DNA of 64,000 nt from Streptomyces achromogenes (GCF_030816715.1 NZ_JAUSYH010000001.1:8122001-8186000); one strand, 5' to 3'. Numbered from the stretch's first letter, positions 49,751 through 59,204 are shown. Translations and numbers: made by a program. Notes: generated from the letters alone by a model not told the origin.

Positions 49751-52700
49751 ATGACGGTCACGCGCAGATCCGTCCTTGCCGCCTCCGCGGCCGCACCGGC
49801 CGCCGGAGCGGTCCTCGGCGCCCCGCCGGCCCGGGCCGCCGCGCACGCCACGAGCGCACCGGGGCGCCGTACGATCCCGCTGCGTGACGGCTGGCGGTTC
49901 GCGCTGGTCGACCCAGGCGGCCTCTCCGACCCCACCGGCCGGTACGCGGACGCCGCCGACCCCGGCCACGACGACTCCACCTGGCGCGCCGTGGCCGTCC
50001 CCCACGACTGGAGCATCGAACAGGCCCCCACCACGCAGAACGGCACGACCAGCGGCACCGGCTTCTTCCCGGGCGGCCTGGGCTGGTACCGGATCGCCTT
50101 CCCGCTGTCGCCCGCGCACGCCGGCAAGCGGATCTCGGTCGAGTTCGACGGCGTCTACATGGACTCCACCGTCTACTGCAACGGCGTCGAGGCCGGCCGC
50201 CACCCCTACGGCTACACCGGTTTCGCCTTCGACCTCACCGACCTGCTGCACACCGACGGCGTCACCGACAACGTGATCGCGGTCAGGGTCCAGAACCGGC
50301 TGCCGAGCAGCCGCTGGTACTCCGGCAGCGGCATCTACCGCGAGGCCCGTCTGGTCGTCACGGAGCCGGTGCACGTGACCCGCTGGGGCACGTACGTCAC
50401 CACCCCGGAGGTCACCGGGAAGCGGGCCGTGGTCCGGGTCGCCACCACCGTGGCGAACGCGTCCGGCGCGGGCGCGGACGTCGAGATCGTCTCCCGGATC
50501 CGCGCGCCTCACGGCCGCACGGTCGCCCGTACGTCCTCCACGGTGGCCGTGACCGAGCGGACCACCGAGACCCACGAGCTCTCCGTGGCGGGTCCCCGGC
50601 TGTGGGACTTCGCGACCCCGCACCACCGCTACACCCTGGAGACCGAACTGCGCGTCGACGGCCGGGTCGTCGACTCCTGCCGCACCCCGTTCGGCATCCG
50701 CACCTTCCGCTTCGACCCGGACGAGGGGTTCCACCTCAACGGCGTCCACGCCAAGATCAAGGGCGTCGACCTCCATCACGACCTGGGCGCGCTCGGCGCC
50801 GCGGTCAGCGTCGACGCGATCCGCCGACAGATGACGATCATGAAGTCGATGGGCGTCAACGCGTTCCGCACCTCGCACAACCCGCCCTCGCCGGAGATGG
50901 TCCGGGTCTGCGAGGAACTCGGCATCGTGATGCTGGTGGAGGCGTTCGACTGCTGGAAGACCGGCAAGACGCGGTACGACTACGGGCGGTTCTTCGACGA
51001 GTGGTGCGAGCCGGGACGCCACCGAGATGGTGCTCGCGGCCCGCAACTCGCCGGCCGTCGTGCTGTGGTCCATCGGCAACGAGATCCCCGACTCCACCTC
51101 CACCGCCGGTCTCGCCATGGCCGACCGGATCATCGCCGCGATCAGGGCGGCGGACGACACCCGCCCGCTCGTCATCGGCTCGGACAAGTACCGCAGGCCG
51201 CCCGCCAAGGGCACCGCCGCCGACCTGATGCTGGCGAAGCTGGACGGCCTCGGCCTCAACTACAACACCGCCCAGTCCGTGGACGCCCTGCACGCGGCCT
51301 ATCCGCACCTGTTCCTCTTCGAGTCCGAGTCGTCCTCGGAGACCTCGACCCGGGGCGCGTACCAGGAGCCCGAGCACCTCAACACGGGCGAGAACCACAC
51401 CCCGGGCGGGCGGGCCACCTCGTCCTACGACAACAACCTCGCCTCCTGGACGATGAGCGGCGAGTACGGGCACAAGAAGGACCGGGACCGGAAGTGGTTC
51501 ACCGGGCAGTTCCTGTGGTCCGGCATCGACTACATCGGCGAGCCGACGCCGTACGACGTGTTCCCGGTCAAGGCGTCCTTCTTCGGCGCGGTCGACACGG
51601 CCGGCTTCCCCAAGGACATGTACCACCTGTTCCGCAGTCAGTGGGTCGACGAGCCCATGGTCCACCTGCTGCCCATGACCTGGAACCACGAGCCGGGCGA
51701 CACGGTCGAGGTGTGGGCGTACTCCAACGTCGACACCGTCGAGCTGTACCTCGACGGGAAGTCCCTGGGCGTGCGCACGTTCGACGTGAAGCGGACCGTC
51801 GACGGACGTGCCTACCTGGAGACCACCGAGGCGACCGGCGACGACAAGACCTTCACCACCGGGCCCTACCCCGGCAGCTACACCAGTCCGGGCGGCAGCG
51901 CCGGCAAGCTGCATCTGACGTGGCGGGTGCCGTACGCGCCGGGCGTGCTGAAGGCGGTGGCCCGCAGGAAGGGCAGGACGGTCGCCACCGACGTCCTGCG
52001 CACGGCGGGCGCCCCGCACGCCGTGCGCCTCACCGCCGACCGCGGGTCCCTCCCGGCGGACGGGCGGTCGCTGGTCTTCGTGACCGCCGATGTCGTCGAC
52101 GCACGCGGGACCGTGGTGCCCGACGCCGAGCACCTCATCTCCTTCGAGGTGAGCGGAGGCTCCCTCGCGGGCCTCGACAACGGCCGGCAGGAGAGCGCCG
52201 AGCGGTATCAGGCCACCACCCGCACCGCCTTCCACGGCAAGGCGCTCGCCGTCGTGCGCTCAGGCGTCCAGGCCGGAGCCCTGAAGGTGACCGCGCGGGC
52301 GGACGGCCTGCGCGGGGGCACGGTCACGGTGCGCGCCACGCCCGCCCGCCAGGTCGCGACCACCCCGGCCGCCGCCTTCACCGCGGACCTCCCCGCCCCG
52401 GCCGGCCTCCCCAGGCCGGACGCCAGTTTTTCCGGCCGCCCGGACACCCTGCCGGCCGCGATGCTGGACGGCGACCCGGCCACCGGGTGGTCCAACGCGT
52501 TCGTCAAGGCGGCCACCGCCCTGCTGCCCGCCTTCAGCGGGGCCCGGCCGAAGGACTGGGTGTCGGTGGACTACGGACGCACCAGGGTGTTCGACCGGGT
52601 GGAGGTGTCCTTCACCGTCGACGCCGCGCACAGCCTGCCCGCCTCGGTGACGGCCGAGGTCTGGGACGGCCGGCGGTACGTGCCGGTCACCGGGGCGGTC

Positions 52701-52841
52701 GTCGACTGGGCCACCGCGTCGAACACGCCCACGGCGCTCACCTTCGACCCCGTGCGCGGCTCGAAGCTCCGGCTGAGCCTCACCAGCGGCGCGCCCGGCA
52801 CGGCCCGCGGCGCGGTGCGTATCACGAGGTGGGAGGCGTGA
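49751..52841 (+). pseudogene. Secreted GH2 glycoside hydrolase (beta-galactosidase-like), frameshifted
   Basis: The frame from the ATG at 49751 encodes a Tat signal (TRRSVLAASAAAPAAGA), the GH2 jelly-roll, Ig-like and start of the TIM barrel (NAFRTSHNPPSPEMV) up to codon 420. The rest continues one base out of phase. An extra C at 51011-51012 breaks the expected segment EWCERDATEMVLAARNSP. Removing one base gives a 1029-residue protein with acid/base Glu in LWSIGNEIPD, the TIM-barrel end FLWSGIDYIGEP, a DUF4982-like domain, a bacterial Ig-like region and a C-terminal discoidin-like carbohydrate-binding domain. The downstream frame keeps clean coding character, so this is a recent mutation or a sequencing error. 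It would hydrolyse beta-galactosides or related glycans outside the cell. Confidence 0.85.
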
Positions 52842-52950
52842 CCGCCTGACCGGTCCGGGCCGCGGGCCGCGGGGCGCCCCGGCCGGGACCACCGGCCCGG
52901 GCGCCACCGCACGCCGGCGCCCGCGCGTCCGCGACGCCCGCATGAGCGCC

Positions 52951-53517
52951 TCAGAGCGCTTCGGCCCCCGCGAACGTCACCTTCGCCGTGTCCACCGTGC
53001 CGGCGGTGCGGCCGGGCGCGCTCTGCCACGACCAGTACAGATTGGTGTGGGCGATGACCTGCTCCGGGGCCGGCGCGCCGTACTCGCTGAGGTCCTCCGT
53101 GGTGTGCGCGTCGCCGACCAGCGTCACGTCGTAGCCCCGGACGAAGGCGCCGTGCAGGGTCGAGCGGATGCACGCGTCCGTCTGCGCGCCCGTGACGACG
53201 ACCCGGCCCACCCCGTGTCCGGCGAGCACCGACTCCAGTTCCGTGTCCTCGAAGGAGTCGAAGTAGCTCTTGTGCACGAGCGGCTCCGGGTCGAGGCGGA
53301 CCAACTCCTCGACGTACTGCCAGTTCTCGCTGCCGCGCACCAGTTCGCCGTCCGAGTGCTGCACCCAGACGACCGGCGCCCCCTGCGCGCGGGCGGTGTC
53401 GATCAGGGTGCGGATGTTGGCGATCACCTCGTCGCGCCGGGGCGCGCCCGCCACCACGCCTTTCTGGACGTCGATGACGAGCAGGGCCGTACGCGGCCGG
53501 TCGGGCAGGGTGGTCAT
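52951..53517 (-). CDS. Isochorismatase-family cysteine hydrolase
   Basis: This 188-residue protein has the isochorismatase-like triad: Asp in ALLVIDVQKGVV, Lys in PLVHKSYFDSF and Cys in GAQTDACIRSTLHGA. Family members hydrolyse isochorismate, nicotinamide or other amides; this short subgroup is of unknown specificity. I chose the ATG at 53517, since a longer frame starts inside the IS remnant's terminal repeat region. Its promoter region abuts the left end of the IS701-like remnant. Confidence 0.88.
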   Translation of the reverse strand: MTTLPDRPRTALLVIDVQKGVVAGAPRRDEVIANIRTLIDTARAQGAPVVWVQHSDGELVRGSENWQYVEELVRLDPEPLVHKSYFDSFEDTELESVLAGHGVGRVVVTGAQTDACIRSTLHGAFVRGYDVTLVGDAHTTEDLSEYGAPAPEQVIAHTNLYWSWQSAPGRTAGTVDTAKVTFAGAEAL

Positions 53518-53560
53518 GGAGGTTCCCCGATCTCGCAGCGCTGTGCGGACTGTCCACCCT

Positions 53561-54287
53561 AGTACTGCAACGGTCTTTACCATGACTGCTGGCCAGCTCG
53601 GTCGTTGGTGTGGTTATGGGTGGGGACCTTGCTGATGTCGGGTTGTGGGCGGGGAACTTGATGCTCTGCATGAGCGGTTCGTGCACCGGTTCAACCGGGA
53701 GGAGCCGAGGCAGTCGGCGCTGGCTTGCATGCGAAATCTGGTTGCGCCGCTGCAGCGGAAGAACGGCTGGACGCCGGCGGAGGAGGCCGGGCACACGGGT
53801 CCCGATCGCATCCACCGGCTGCTGAACCGGATCGAGTGGGACGGTCACGGCGGACGCCGCCTACGGCTACAGCAAGGGCTGGCGGTTCGAGCTGGAGCAG
53901 GCGGACGTCTTCCACGTCATGGCCACCACCCGGCACGACACCGTCGTCGCCCGCTGGTCCATCGACCATCCCGTGCACGAGCTGTTTCCCGGCCTTCCGC
54001 GGCAGAAATGGAAACGCCGGTCCTGCGGTGAAGGAGCCCATGGCCGTCGGATCTTTGACTGGGCCCGCGTGGAGGTTCGGCCCTGGCACCGCGAGGACCG
54101 TCGGCACTGGGTCCTCGCCCGCCGCACCGACCGCCGCCCCACCCCGGTCGACCACATCTTGCACTGGTCCCACTGGTCCCACTGGCGCCGACGACGCCAG
54201 CACCAGGCCCGCATCAGCCACCACAAACGACGCGGACACAGCCCCTGGAAACCGCCCAGCAATCAGAACAAGCACCGTTGCAGTACT
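53561..54287 (+). mobile_element. Degenerate IS701-like insertion sequence
   Basis: AGTACTGCAACGGT (53561-53574) and ACCGTTGCAGTACT (54274-54287) are perfect 14-bp terminal inverted repeats enclosing 727 bp. The interior is a broken transposase with internal deletions, so the element is shorter than an intact member and cannot move by itself. A second right end of the same family lies at 56274-56339 in the same orientation. Confidence 0.85.
53616..54287 (+). pseudogene. IS701-family transposase remnant
   Basis: Fragments of one transposase appear in more than one frame. They are MGGDLADVGLWAG (from 53616), then LDALHERFVHRFNREEPRQS and TGPDRIHRLLNRIEWD (frame of 53645), then ADAAYGYSKGWRFELEQADV followed by DWARVEVRPWHREDRRHWVL, and finally PWKPPSNQNKHR. 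Junctions near 53845 and 54135 mark deletions removing catalytic DDE segments. It is surely inactive. Confidence 0.82.
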
Positions 54288-54295
54288 GGGCCTTC

Positions 54296-54324
54296 TTCCG
54301 GCTCGTGACTTTTCCGGCTCGTGA
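54296..54324. repeat. Direct repeat pair next to the IS end
   Basis: TTCCGGCTCGTGA occurs at 54296-54308 and 54312-54324, nine bases beyond the IS701-like right end. It may be a trace of slippage or insertion at the IS boundary. Confidence 0.6.
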
Positions 54325-54390
54325 ATTCCGTGAGAAGTATTGACGCCGGTGGCCGGATCTTTATTATCCACTCGCTCGACACTTCGATCG

Positions 54391-54410
54391 ATGTTCGAAA
54401 TCACGAACAT
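54391..54410. promoter_or_regulatory. Operator-like inverted repeat upstream of the GH62 gene
   Basis: ATGTTCG (54391-54397) and CGAACAT (54404-54410) form a perfect 7-bp inverted repeat six bases apart, 74 bp upstream of the arabinofuranosidase start. It is a candidate site for a sugar-responsive repressor or activator of this gene. Confidence 0.55.
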
Positions 54411-54483
54411 AGTTGTGCCGCACCACCATTCGCACAGCCTCCGAGGGGCCGGCAGAGCCGCGCACTCAGAAAACGAGGTCCCC

Positions 54484-55914
54484 ATGCACAGACTCAGCTT
54501 CAGCCGCAGACGTCCGTCCGCGGTGCTCGCCGCCACGACCGCGACCCTGGTCTCGCTGACGGCGCTGCTGGTCGCCAGTCCGACCGCCCAGGCAGCCAGT
54601 AGTGGCGCCCTGCGCGGCGTCGGCTCCAACCGGTGTCTCGACGTGCCGGGCGCCAGTCAGACCAATGGCACCAGCACCCAGATCTGGGACTGCTGGGGCG
54701 GGAACAACCAGCAGTGGACGCTGACGGACAGCAACCAGCTGACTGTGTACGGCAACAAGTGTCTGGACGTCCCTGGCCACGCCACCACGTCCGGAACCCG
54801 GCCGGTGATCTGGGACTGCAACGGCGGGACCAACCAGCAGTGGCGGGTGAACGCCGACGGCACGGTCGTCGGCACGGAGTCCGGGCTGTGCCTGAGCGTC
54901 ACGGGTGCCGGCACGGCCAACGGCACGGCGGTGGAGATCGCGACGTGCAACGGCGGCAGCAACCAGAAGTGGTCCGGCCTGACCCCGTCGGGCACCACGT
55001 GTGCTCTTCCGTCGACGTACAACTGGACCTCGACCGCACCGCTCGCGCAGCCGGCGAACGGGTGGTACTCCGAGAAGGACTTCACCACCGTGACGTACCA
55101 GGGCAAGCACCTGGTCTACGGGACGTACGCCGACGCCAGCGGCTGGCACTCGATGGGCTTCGGCCCCTTCACGAACTGGTCGGACATGGCGACGGCCCCC
55201 CAGACCGCCATGAGCCAGGGCGCGGTGGCGCCGACGCTGATCTACTTCGCGCCCAAGAACATCTGGGTGATGGCCTCCCAGTGGGCCGGCGGCTGGAAGT
55301 TCAACTACCGCACGTCGACCGACCCCACCAACCCCAACAGCTGGTCCGCGCCGCAGGCGCTGTTCACCGGCGAGCTCCCCAGCACCGAAAGCGGCGTGGG
55401 CGCGCTCGACCAGACCCTGATCGCCGACGACCAGAACATGTACCTGTTCTTCGCCGGTGACAACGGCAAGATCTACAAGACGAGCATGTCGCTCGCGAAC
55501 TTCCCGGGCAACTTCGGCTCGTCGTACACGACGGTCATCAGCGACACCGTGGACAAGGTGTTCGAGGCGCCGGAGGTCTACAAGGTCCAGGGTCAGAACC
55601 AGTACCTCATGATCGTCGAGGCGAGGGGCGCGAACGGGCGCTACTTCCGCTCGTACACCGCCTCCAACCTGAACGGTCCGTGGACCGTGCAGGCCGGCAG
55701 CGAGAGCAGCCCCTTCGCGGGCAAGGCCAACAGCGGTGCCACCTGGACCAACGACATCAGCCACGGTGACCTGGTCCGCAACAACCCCGACCAGACCAAG
55801 ACCATCAACCCCTGCAACCTGCAGTTCCTCTACCAGGGCAGGGGCGCCACCCCGAACGGCGCCGACTACCTGACGTGGCCGTACCGGCCGGGTGTCCTCA
55901 CCCTGCAACGCTGA
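54484..55914 (+). CDS. Secreted GH62 alpha-L-arabinofuranosidase with CBM13
   Basis: This 476-residue protein has a signal peptide ending near ASPTAQAAS and a ricin-type CBM13 trefoil (about residues 38-170) with three QxW-type repeats (NQQWTL, NQQWRV, NQKWSG). The GH62 catalytic domain begins at PSTYNWTSTAPLAQPANGWY. The catalytic base Asp is in SEKDFTTVTYQGK and the acid Glu in VFEAPEVYKV. Such enzymes remove arabinose from arabinoxylan. The ATG at 54484 follows GAGG. From memory it resembles AbfB of S. lividans/coelicolor. IS remnants lie on both sides, hinting at mobilisation. Confidence 0.93.
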   Translation: MHRLSFSRRRPSAVLAATTATLVSLTALLVASPTAQAASSGALRGVGSNRCLDVPGASQTNGTSTQIWDCWGGNNQQWTLTDSNQLTVYGNKCLDVPGHATTSGTRPVIWDCNGGTNQQWRVNADGTVVGTESGLCLSVTGAGTANGTAVEIATCNGGSNQKWSGLTPSGTTCALPSTYNWTSTAPLAQPANGWYSEKDFTTVTYQGKHLVYGTYADASGWHSMGFGPFTNWSDMATAPQTAMSQGAVAPTLIYFAPKNIWVMASQWAGGWKFNYRTSTDPTNPNSWSAPQALFTGELPSTESGVGALDQTLIADDQNMYLFFAGDNGKIYKTSMSLANFPGNFGSSYTTVISDTVDKVFEAPEVYKVQGQNQYLMIVEARGANGRYFRSYTASNLNGPWTVQAGSESSPFAGKANSGATWTNDISHGDLVRNNPDQTKTINPCNLQFLYQGRGATPNGADYLTWPYRPGVLTLQR

Positions 55915-55937
55915 TCCGCCTGACACGCACCGCCTGA

Positions 55938-55970
55938 AGGAACCCCAGCCGCCCGCCGGCTGGGGTTCCT
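55938..55970. terminator. Hairpin terminator after the GH62 gene
   Basis: AGGAACCCCAGCC and GGCTGGGGTTCCT form a perfect 13-bp stem around a seven-base loop, followed by CCCCTTT, 23 bp after the stop codon. Confidence 0.85.
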
Positions 55971-56000
55971 CCCCTTTGGCGGGCGGCGGGCCCCCGGGGG

Positions 56001-56273
56001 TCATCCCGCCGTTCCGGCGATCTCCTTCGGCCGCGTGGGTTCGGCCCGGTCCGCGCCGTCGCCGTACCGGGAGCGCAGCTCCGACAGCACGCCGAACGCC
56101 GCCGCAGTCAGCGGCACCGACAGGAGCATGCCGAGGATGCCGGCGATGGAGGCGCCCGCCGTGAGCGCCGGCAGGATCGCCGCCGGGCGCATCTGCACGG
56201 TCCGGCTGTGGATCACCGGCTGGAGCACGCTCCCTCGAGGATCTGCACCGCGAACACCACGCCGCGCCCACCC
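56001..56273 (-). pseudogene. C-terminal remnant of an AI-2E/UPF0118 family transporter
   Basis: On the minus strand the frame ending at 56001 encodes VLQPVIHSRTVQMRPAAILP and a hydrophobic helix, GILGMLLSVPLTAAAFGV, the typical end of AI-2E-family (PerM-like) transporters. Upstream, VVFAVQILEG continues the family sequence, but one base is missing near 56236, shifting the frame. The larger N-terminal part is absent because the gene is cut off by the IS701-like end at 56274. It is a doubly broken remnant. Confidence 0.8.
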
Positions 56274-56339
56274 CACGAACGACGCGGACACAGCCCCTGA
56301 AAAGTGCCCAGCACTCAGAACAAGTACCGTTGCAGTACT
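56274..56339 (+). mobile_element. Right-end fragment of a second IS701-like element
   Basis: This 66-bp stretch is very similar to the last 70 bases of the element at 53561-54287, including GACGCGGACACAGCCCCTG and the terminal repeat ACCGTTGCAGTACT (56326-56339). Only the right end remains. It truncates the AI-2E transporter gene, so a deletion between the IS and that gene is likely. Confidence 0.85.
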
Positions 56340-56387
56340 AGGACGCCCCACTGACAACGACCCGCCGGTACGGTTGCCGTCCGCGCG

Positions 56388-56475
56388 GCCCCAGCGACGC
56401 GGCCCCGCCGACGCGCCCGAGCGGAACCGCCCCGGCGACGCGCCCCAGCGACGCGGCCCCGCGGCGACGCCCCGA
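56388..56475. repeat. Imperfect GCGACGCG-rich repeats
   Basis: Several imperfect copies of a CCCCAGCGACGCGG-like unit follow the IS fragment. They contain no open frame with coding character and probably represent decayed sequence. Confidence 0.5.
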
Positions 56476-56494
56476 GGTCATTTCGTCCGCACCG

Positions 56495-56523
56495 TTGACG
56501 GGGTGTCATGACTGCAACAAGCA
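56495..56523 (+). promoter_or_regulatory. Candidate promoter of the GH9 cellulase gene
   Basis: TTGACG (56495-56500) followed after 17 bp by CAAGCA gives a weak housekeeping-type promoter. The CebR box lies about 18 bp downstream of the -10 position, an arrangement suited to blocking transcription. Confidence 0.35.
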
Positions 56524-56540
56524 TGTCCTTCGACCCTCCC

Positions 56541-56554
56541 TGGGAGCGCTCCCA
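56541..56554. promoter_or_regulatory. Perfect CebR box
   Basis: TGGGAGCGCTCCCA is identical to the 14-bp consensus operator of CebR, the Streptomyces LacI-family repressor that is released by cellobiose and cello-oligosaccharides. It lies 54 bp upstream of the GH9 start codon. Confidence 0.93.
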
Positions 56555-56607
56555 TCGGTCCGCCCGGTTCCGTGCGGAGCGTCCCGCGTCTTCCGAGGAG
56601 CCCGGAC

Positions 56608-58845
56608 GTGAACCGACGCAGAACCGCCCTGCTGTCCCTCGCGGCCCTGCTGGGCGCGGCGCTCACCGCGCTGCCCGCCCAGCAGGCCGGTGCCGACGAG
56701 ACCGAACAGGTCAGGAACGGCACCTTCGACACGACCGCCGATCCGTGGTGGACCAGCAACGTCACCGCCGGCCTCACCGACGGTCGGCTCTGCGCCGACG
56801 TGCCCGGCGGCACCGTCAACCGCTGGGACTCCGCCGTCGGCCAGAACGACATCACCCTGCTGAAGGGGACGACGTACCGGTTCTCCTTCAGCGCCTCCGG
56901 AGTGCCCGAGGGGCATGTGGTGCGCGCCGTCGTGGGCCTCGGGGCGGCGCCGTACGACACCTGGTACGAGGCGACGCCGGTGCTGAGCCCGTCGGGGTCG
57001 TACGCGTACACCTTCACCGCACCCGTCGACAGCGCCCAGGGGCAGGTCGCCTTCCAGGTCGGCGGCAGCGCCGACCCCTGGCGGTTCTGCCTGGACGACG
57101 TGTCGCTGCTGGGCGGGGTGCCGCCCGAGGTGTACGAGCCCGACACCGGACCGCGGGTGCGCGTCAACCAGGTCGCCTACCTGCCCGGCGGGCCCAAGAA
57201 CGCCACGCTGGTGACGGACGCCGCCGGCAGACTGCCCTGGCGGCTGAGGAACGCCGCCGGGACGACGGTCGCGAAGGGCTGGAGCGTGCCGCGCGGTCTC
57301 GACGCCTCCTCCGGCCAGCGCGTGCACTCCATCGACTTCGGCGCCTTCCGCAAGGGCGGCACCGGCTTCACCCTGGTCGCCGACGGGGAGACCAGCCGCC
57401 CGTTCGACATCGGCACGGCCGCCTATCGGCGGCTGCGCGTCGACGCGGCGAAGTACTACTACACGCAGCGCAGCGGCATCGCGATCCGCGACGACCTGCG
57501 GCCCGGATACGGCAGGGCCGCCGGACACGTGGGCGTCGCGCCCAACCAGGGCGACGCGTCGGTGCCCTGCCGGCCCGGGGTGTGCGACTACACCCTCGAC
57601 GTCTCCGGCGGCTGGTACGACGCCGGGGACCACGGCAAGTACGTCGTCAACGGGGGCATCGCGGTCTGGGAGCTGATGAGCACCTACGAACGCTCCCTGC
57701 ACGCCCGCACCGGGCATCCGGCCGCGCTCGGCGACGGCACGCTCGCCCTGCCCGAGAGCGGCAACAGGACGCCGGACATCCTCGACGAGGCCCGCTGGGA
57801 GCTGGACTTCCTGCTGAGGATGCAGGTGCCGGCCGGACAGCCGCTGGCGGGCATGGCCCACCACAAGGTCCACGACGAGCAGTGGACGGGCCTGCCGCTG
57901 CTGCCGGACGACGACCCGCAAAAGCGCGAGCTGCACCCGCCGACGACCACCGCGACCCTCAACCTGGCCGCTGCCGCCGCCCAGGCGGCCCGGCTCTACA
58001 AGCCCTACGACAAGGCGTTCGCGGCCAAGGCGCTGAAGGCGGCGCGCACCGCCTGGGCGGCCGCCGTGGCGCACCCGAAGGTGTACGCCGACCCGGCCGA
58101 CGCCACCGGCGGCGGCGCCTACAACGACGACGACGCGACCGACGAGTTCTACTGGGCGGCGGCCGAGCTGTACCTGACCACGGGGGAGAAGCAGTACGCC
58201 GACTTCGTCGCCGGCTCGCCCGTGCACACCGCCGACGTGTTCGTCCCCTACGGATTCGACTGGTCCCGCACTGCCGCCGCCGGGCGGCTCGACCTCGCCC
58301 TCGTGCCCAGCAAGCTGCCGGGACGGGACAAGGTGCGCCGGTCGGTGGTGCGCGGCGCGGACACCTATCTGGCCGCCCTGGCGGCACAGCCGTACGGCAT
58401 GCCCTACGCGCCCGACGGCAACCGCTACGACTGGGGTTCCAGTCACCAGGTCCTGAACAACGCCGTGGTGATCGCCACCGCCTACGACCTGACCGGCGCC
58501 TCGAAGTACCGTGACGGGGCCCTCGAGAGCATGGACTACGTCCTCGGCCGCAACGCCCTCAACATCTCGTACGTCACCGGCTACGGCGAGGTGAACTCCC
58601 ACCGTCAGCACAGCCGTTGGTACGCCCACCAGCTCGACCCGAGCCTGCCGGACCCGCCGGCCGGAACCCTCGCGGGCGGGCCGAACTCGAGCATCCAGGA
58701 CCCCTTCGCGCAGGGCAAGCTCCAGGGGTGCGTCGGACAGTTCTGCTACATCGACGACATTCAGTCCTGGTCGACGAACGAGACGGCGATCAACTGGAAT
58801 GCGGCGCTGGCCCGGATGGCGTCCTTCGTGGCGGATCAGCAATAG
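56608..58845 (+). CDS. Secreted GH9 endoglucanase with CBM4/9 and Ig-like domains
   Basis: This 745-residue protein has a signal peptide (RRRTALLSLAALLGAALTAL) and a CBM4/9-type domain (about 38-165, NGTFDTTADPWWTSN). A CelD-type Ig-like domain (about 175-255, RVRVNQVAYLPGGPKNATLV) and a GH9 (alpha/alpha)6 domain (about 260-745) follow. Catalytic residues are the Asp pair in GGWYDAGDHGKYVVNGG and the acid Glu in STNETAINWN. It would cut cellulose or mixed glucans outside the cell. The GTG at 56608 follows GAGGAG by seven bases. A perfect CebR box upstream indicates induction by cello-oligosaccharides. The gene is intact. Confidence 0.94.
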   Translation: MNRRRTALLSLAALLGAALTALPAQQAGADETEQVRNGTFDTTADPWWTSNVTAGLTDGRLCADVPGGTVNRWDSAVGQNDITLLKGTTYRFSFSASGVPEGHVVRAVVGLGAAPYDTWYEATPVLSPSGSYAYTFTAPVDSAQGQVAFQVGGSADPWRFCLDDVSLLGGVPPEVYEPDTGPRVRVNQVAYLPGGPKNATLVTDAAGRLPWRLRNAAGTTVAKGWSVPRGLDASSGQRVHSIDFGAFRKGGTGFTLVADGETSRPFDIGTAAYRRLRVDAAKYYYTQRSGIAIRDDLRPGYGRAAGHVGVAPNQGDASVPCRPGVCDYTLDVSGGWYDAGDHGKYVVNGGIAVWELMSTYERSLHARTGHPAALGDGTLALPESGNRTPDILDEARWELDFLLRMQVPAGQPLAGMAHHKVHDEQWTGLPLLPDDDPQKRELHPPTTTATLNLAAAAAQAARLYKPYDKAFAAKALKAARTAWAAAVAHPKVYADPADATGGGAYNDDDATDEFYWAAAELYLTTGEKQYADFVAGSPVHTADVFVPYGFDWSRTAAAGRLDLALVPSKLPGRDKVRRSVVRGADTYLAALAAQPYGMPYAPDGNRYDWGSSHQVLNNAVVIATAYDLTGASKYRDGALESMDYVLGRNALNISYVTGYGEVNSHRQHSRWYAHQLDPSLPDPPAGTLAGGPNSSIQDPFAQGKLQGCVGQFCYIDDIQSWSTNETAINWNAALARMASFVADQQ

Positions 58846-58885
58846 GACGCCACCGGTCGGGAGCGAGCACGGACGAACATCTTCT

Positions 58886-58946
58886 GGTACCGCGCGGTCA
58901 TCAGTTTGACCTGGGGAGATTTACGAGTAAGTACCCGCGCGGTACC
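58886..58946 (+). promoter_or_regulatory. Toxin-antitoxin promoter with flanking inverted repeats
   Basis: GGTACCGCGCGG (58886-58897) and CCGCGCGGTACC (58935-58946) are perfect 12-bp inverted repeats. Between them lie TTGACC (58906-58911) and TAAGTA (58928-58933), 16 bp apart, a plausible promoter. The layout suggests autorepression by the ribbon-helix-helix antitoxin. Confidence 0.7.
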
Positions 58947-58955
58947 GTGAAGGGC

Positions 58956-59201
58956 ATGCCAGCCCTCAATGTGGAGTTCAGCGATCGCGAGCTGGAGGAC
59001 CTGCGGCAGATCGCCAAGGAACGCGGTACGTCGATGAAGGCACTCGTGCGGGAGGCGGCCGCCGCCGACATCGCGCGGCACCGGGCGCTGCAGGAGGGCG
59101 CGGAGGAATTTCGCAGGTTCTTCGCGTCCCACGCCGACGAGTTCGCGGCCGCTTTCCCCGACGACGAGCACGCCGCCAGGAGCGAGGGGCGGGTCGCCTG
59201 A
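58956..59201 (+). CDS. Ribbon-helix-helix antitoxin
   Basis: This 81-residue protein starts with a beta strand and two helices typical of ribbon-helix-helix DNA-binding antitoxins (LNVEFSDRELEDLRQIAKE, GTSMKALVREAA). The acidic C-terminal half (ASHADEFAAAFPDDEHA) is likely to wrap around the toxin. The ATG at 58956 lies just after a perfect inverted-repeat operator. The toxin gene begins four bases after its stop codon. Confidence 0.85.
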   Translation: MPALNVEFSDRELEDLRQIAKERGTSMKALVREAAAADIARHRALQEGAEEFRRFFASHADEFAAAFPDDEHAARSEGRVA

Positions 59202-59204
59202 CCG

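Noticed and set aside
51027..52841. A separate gene starting at the ATG at 51027
   Set aside because: The protein begins in the middle of a GH2 TIM barrel and continues exactly where the upstream frame breaks, so it is the second half of one frameshifted gene.
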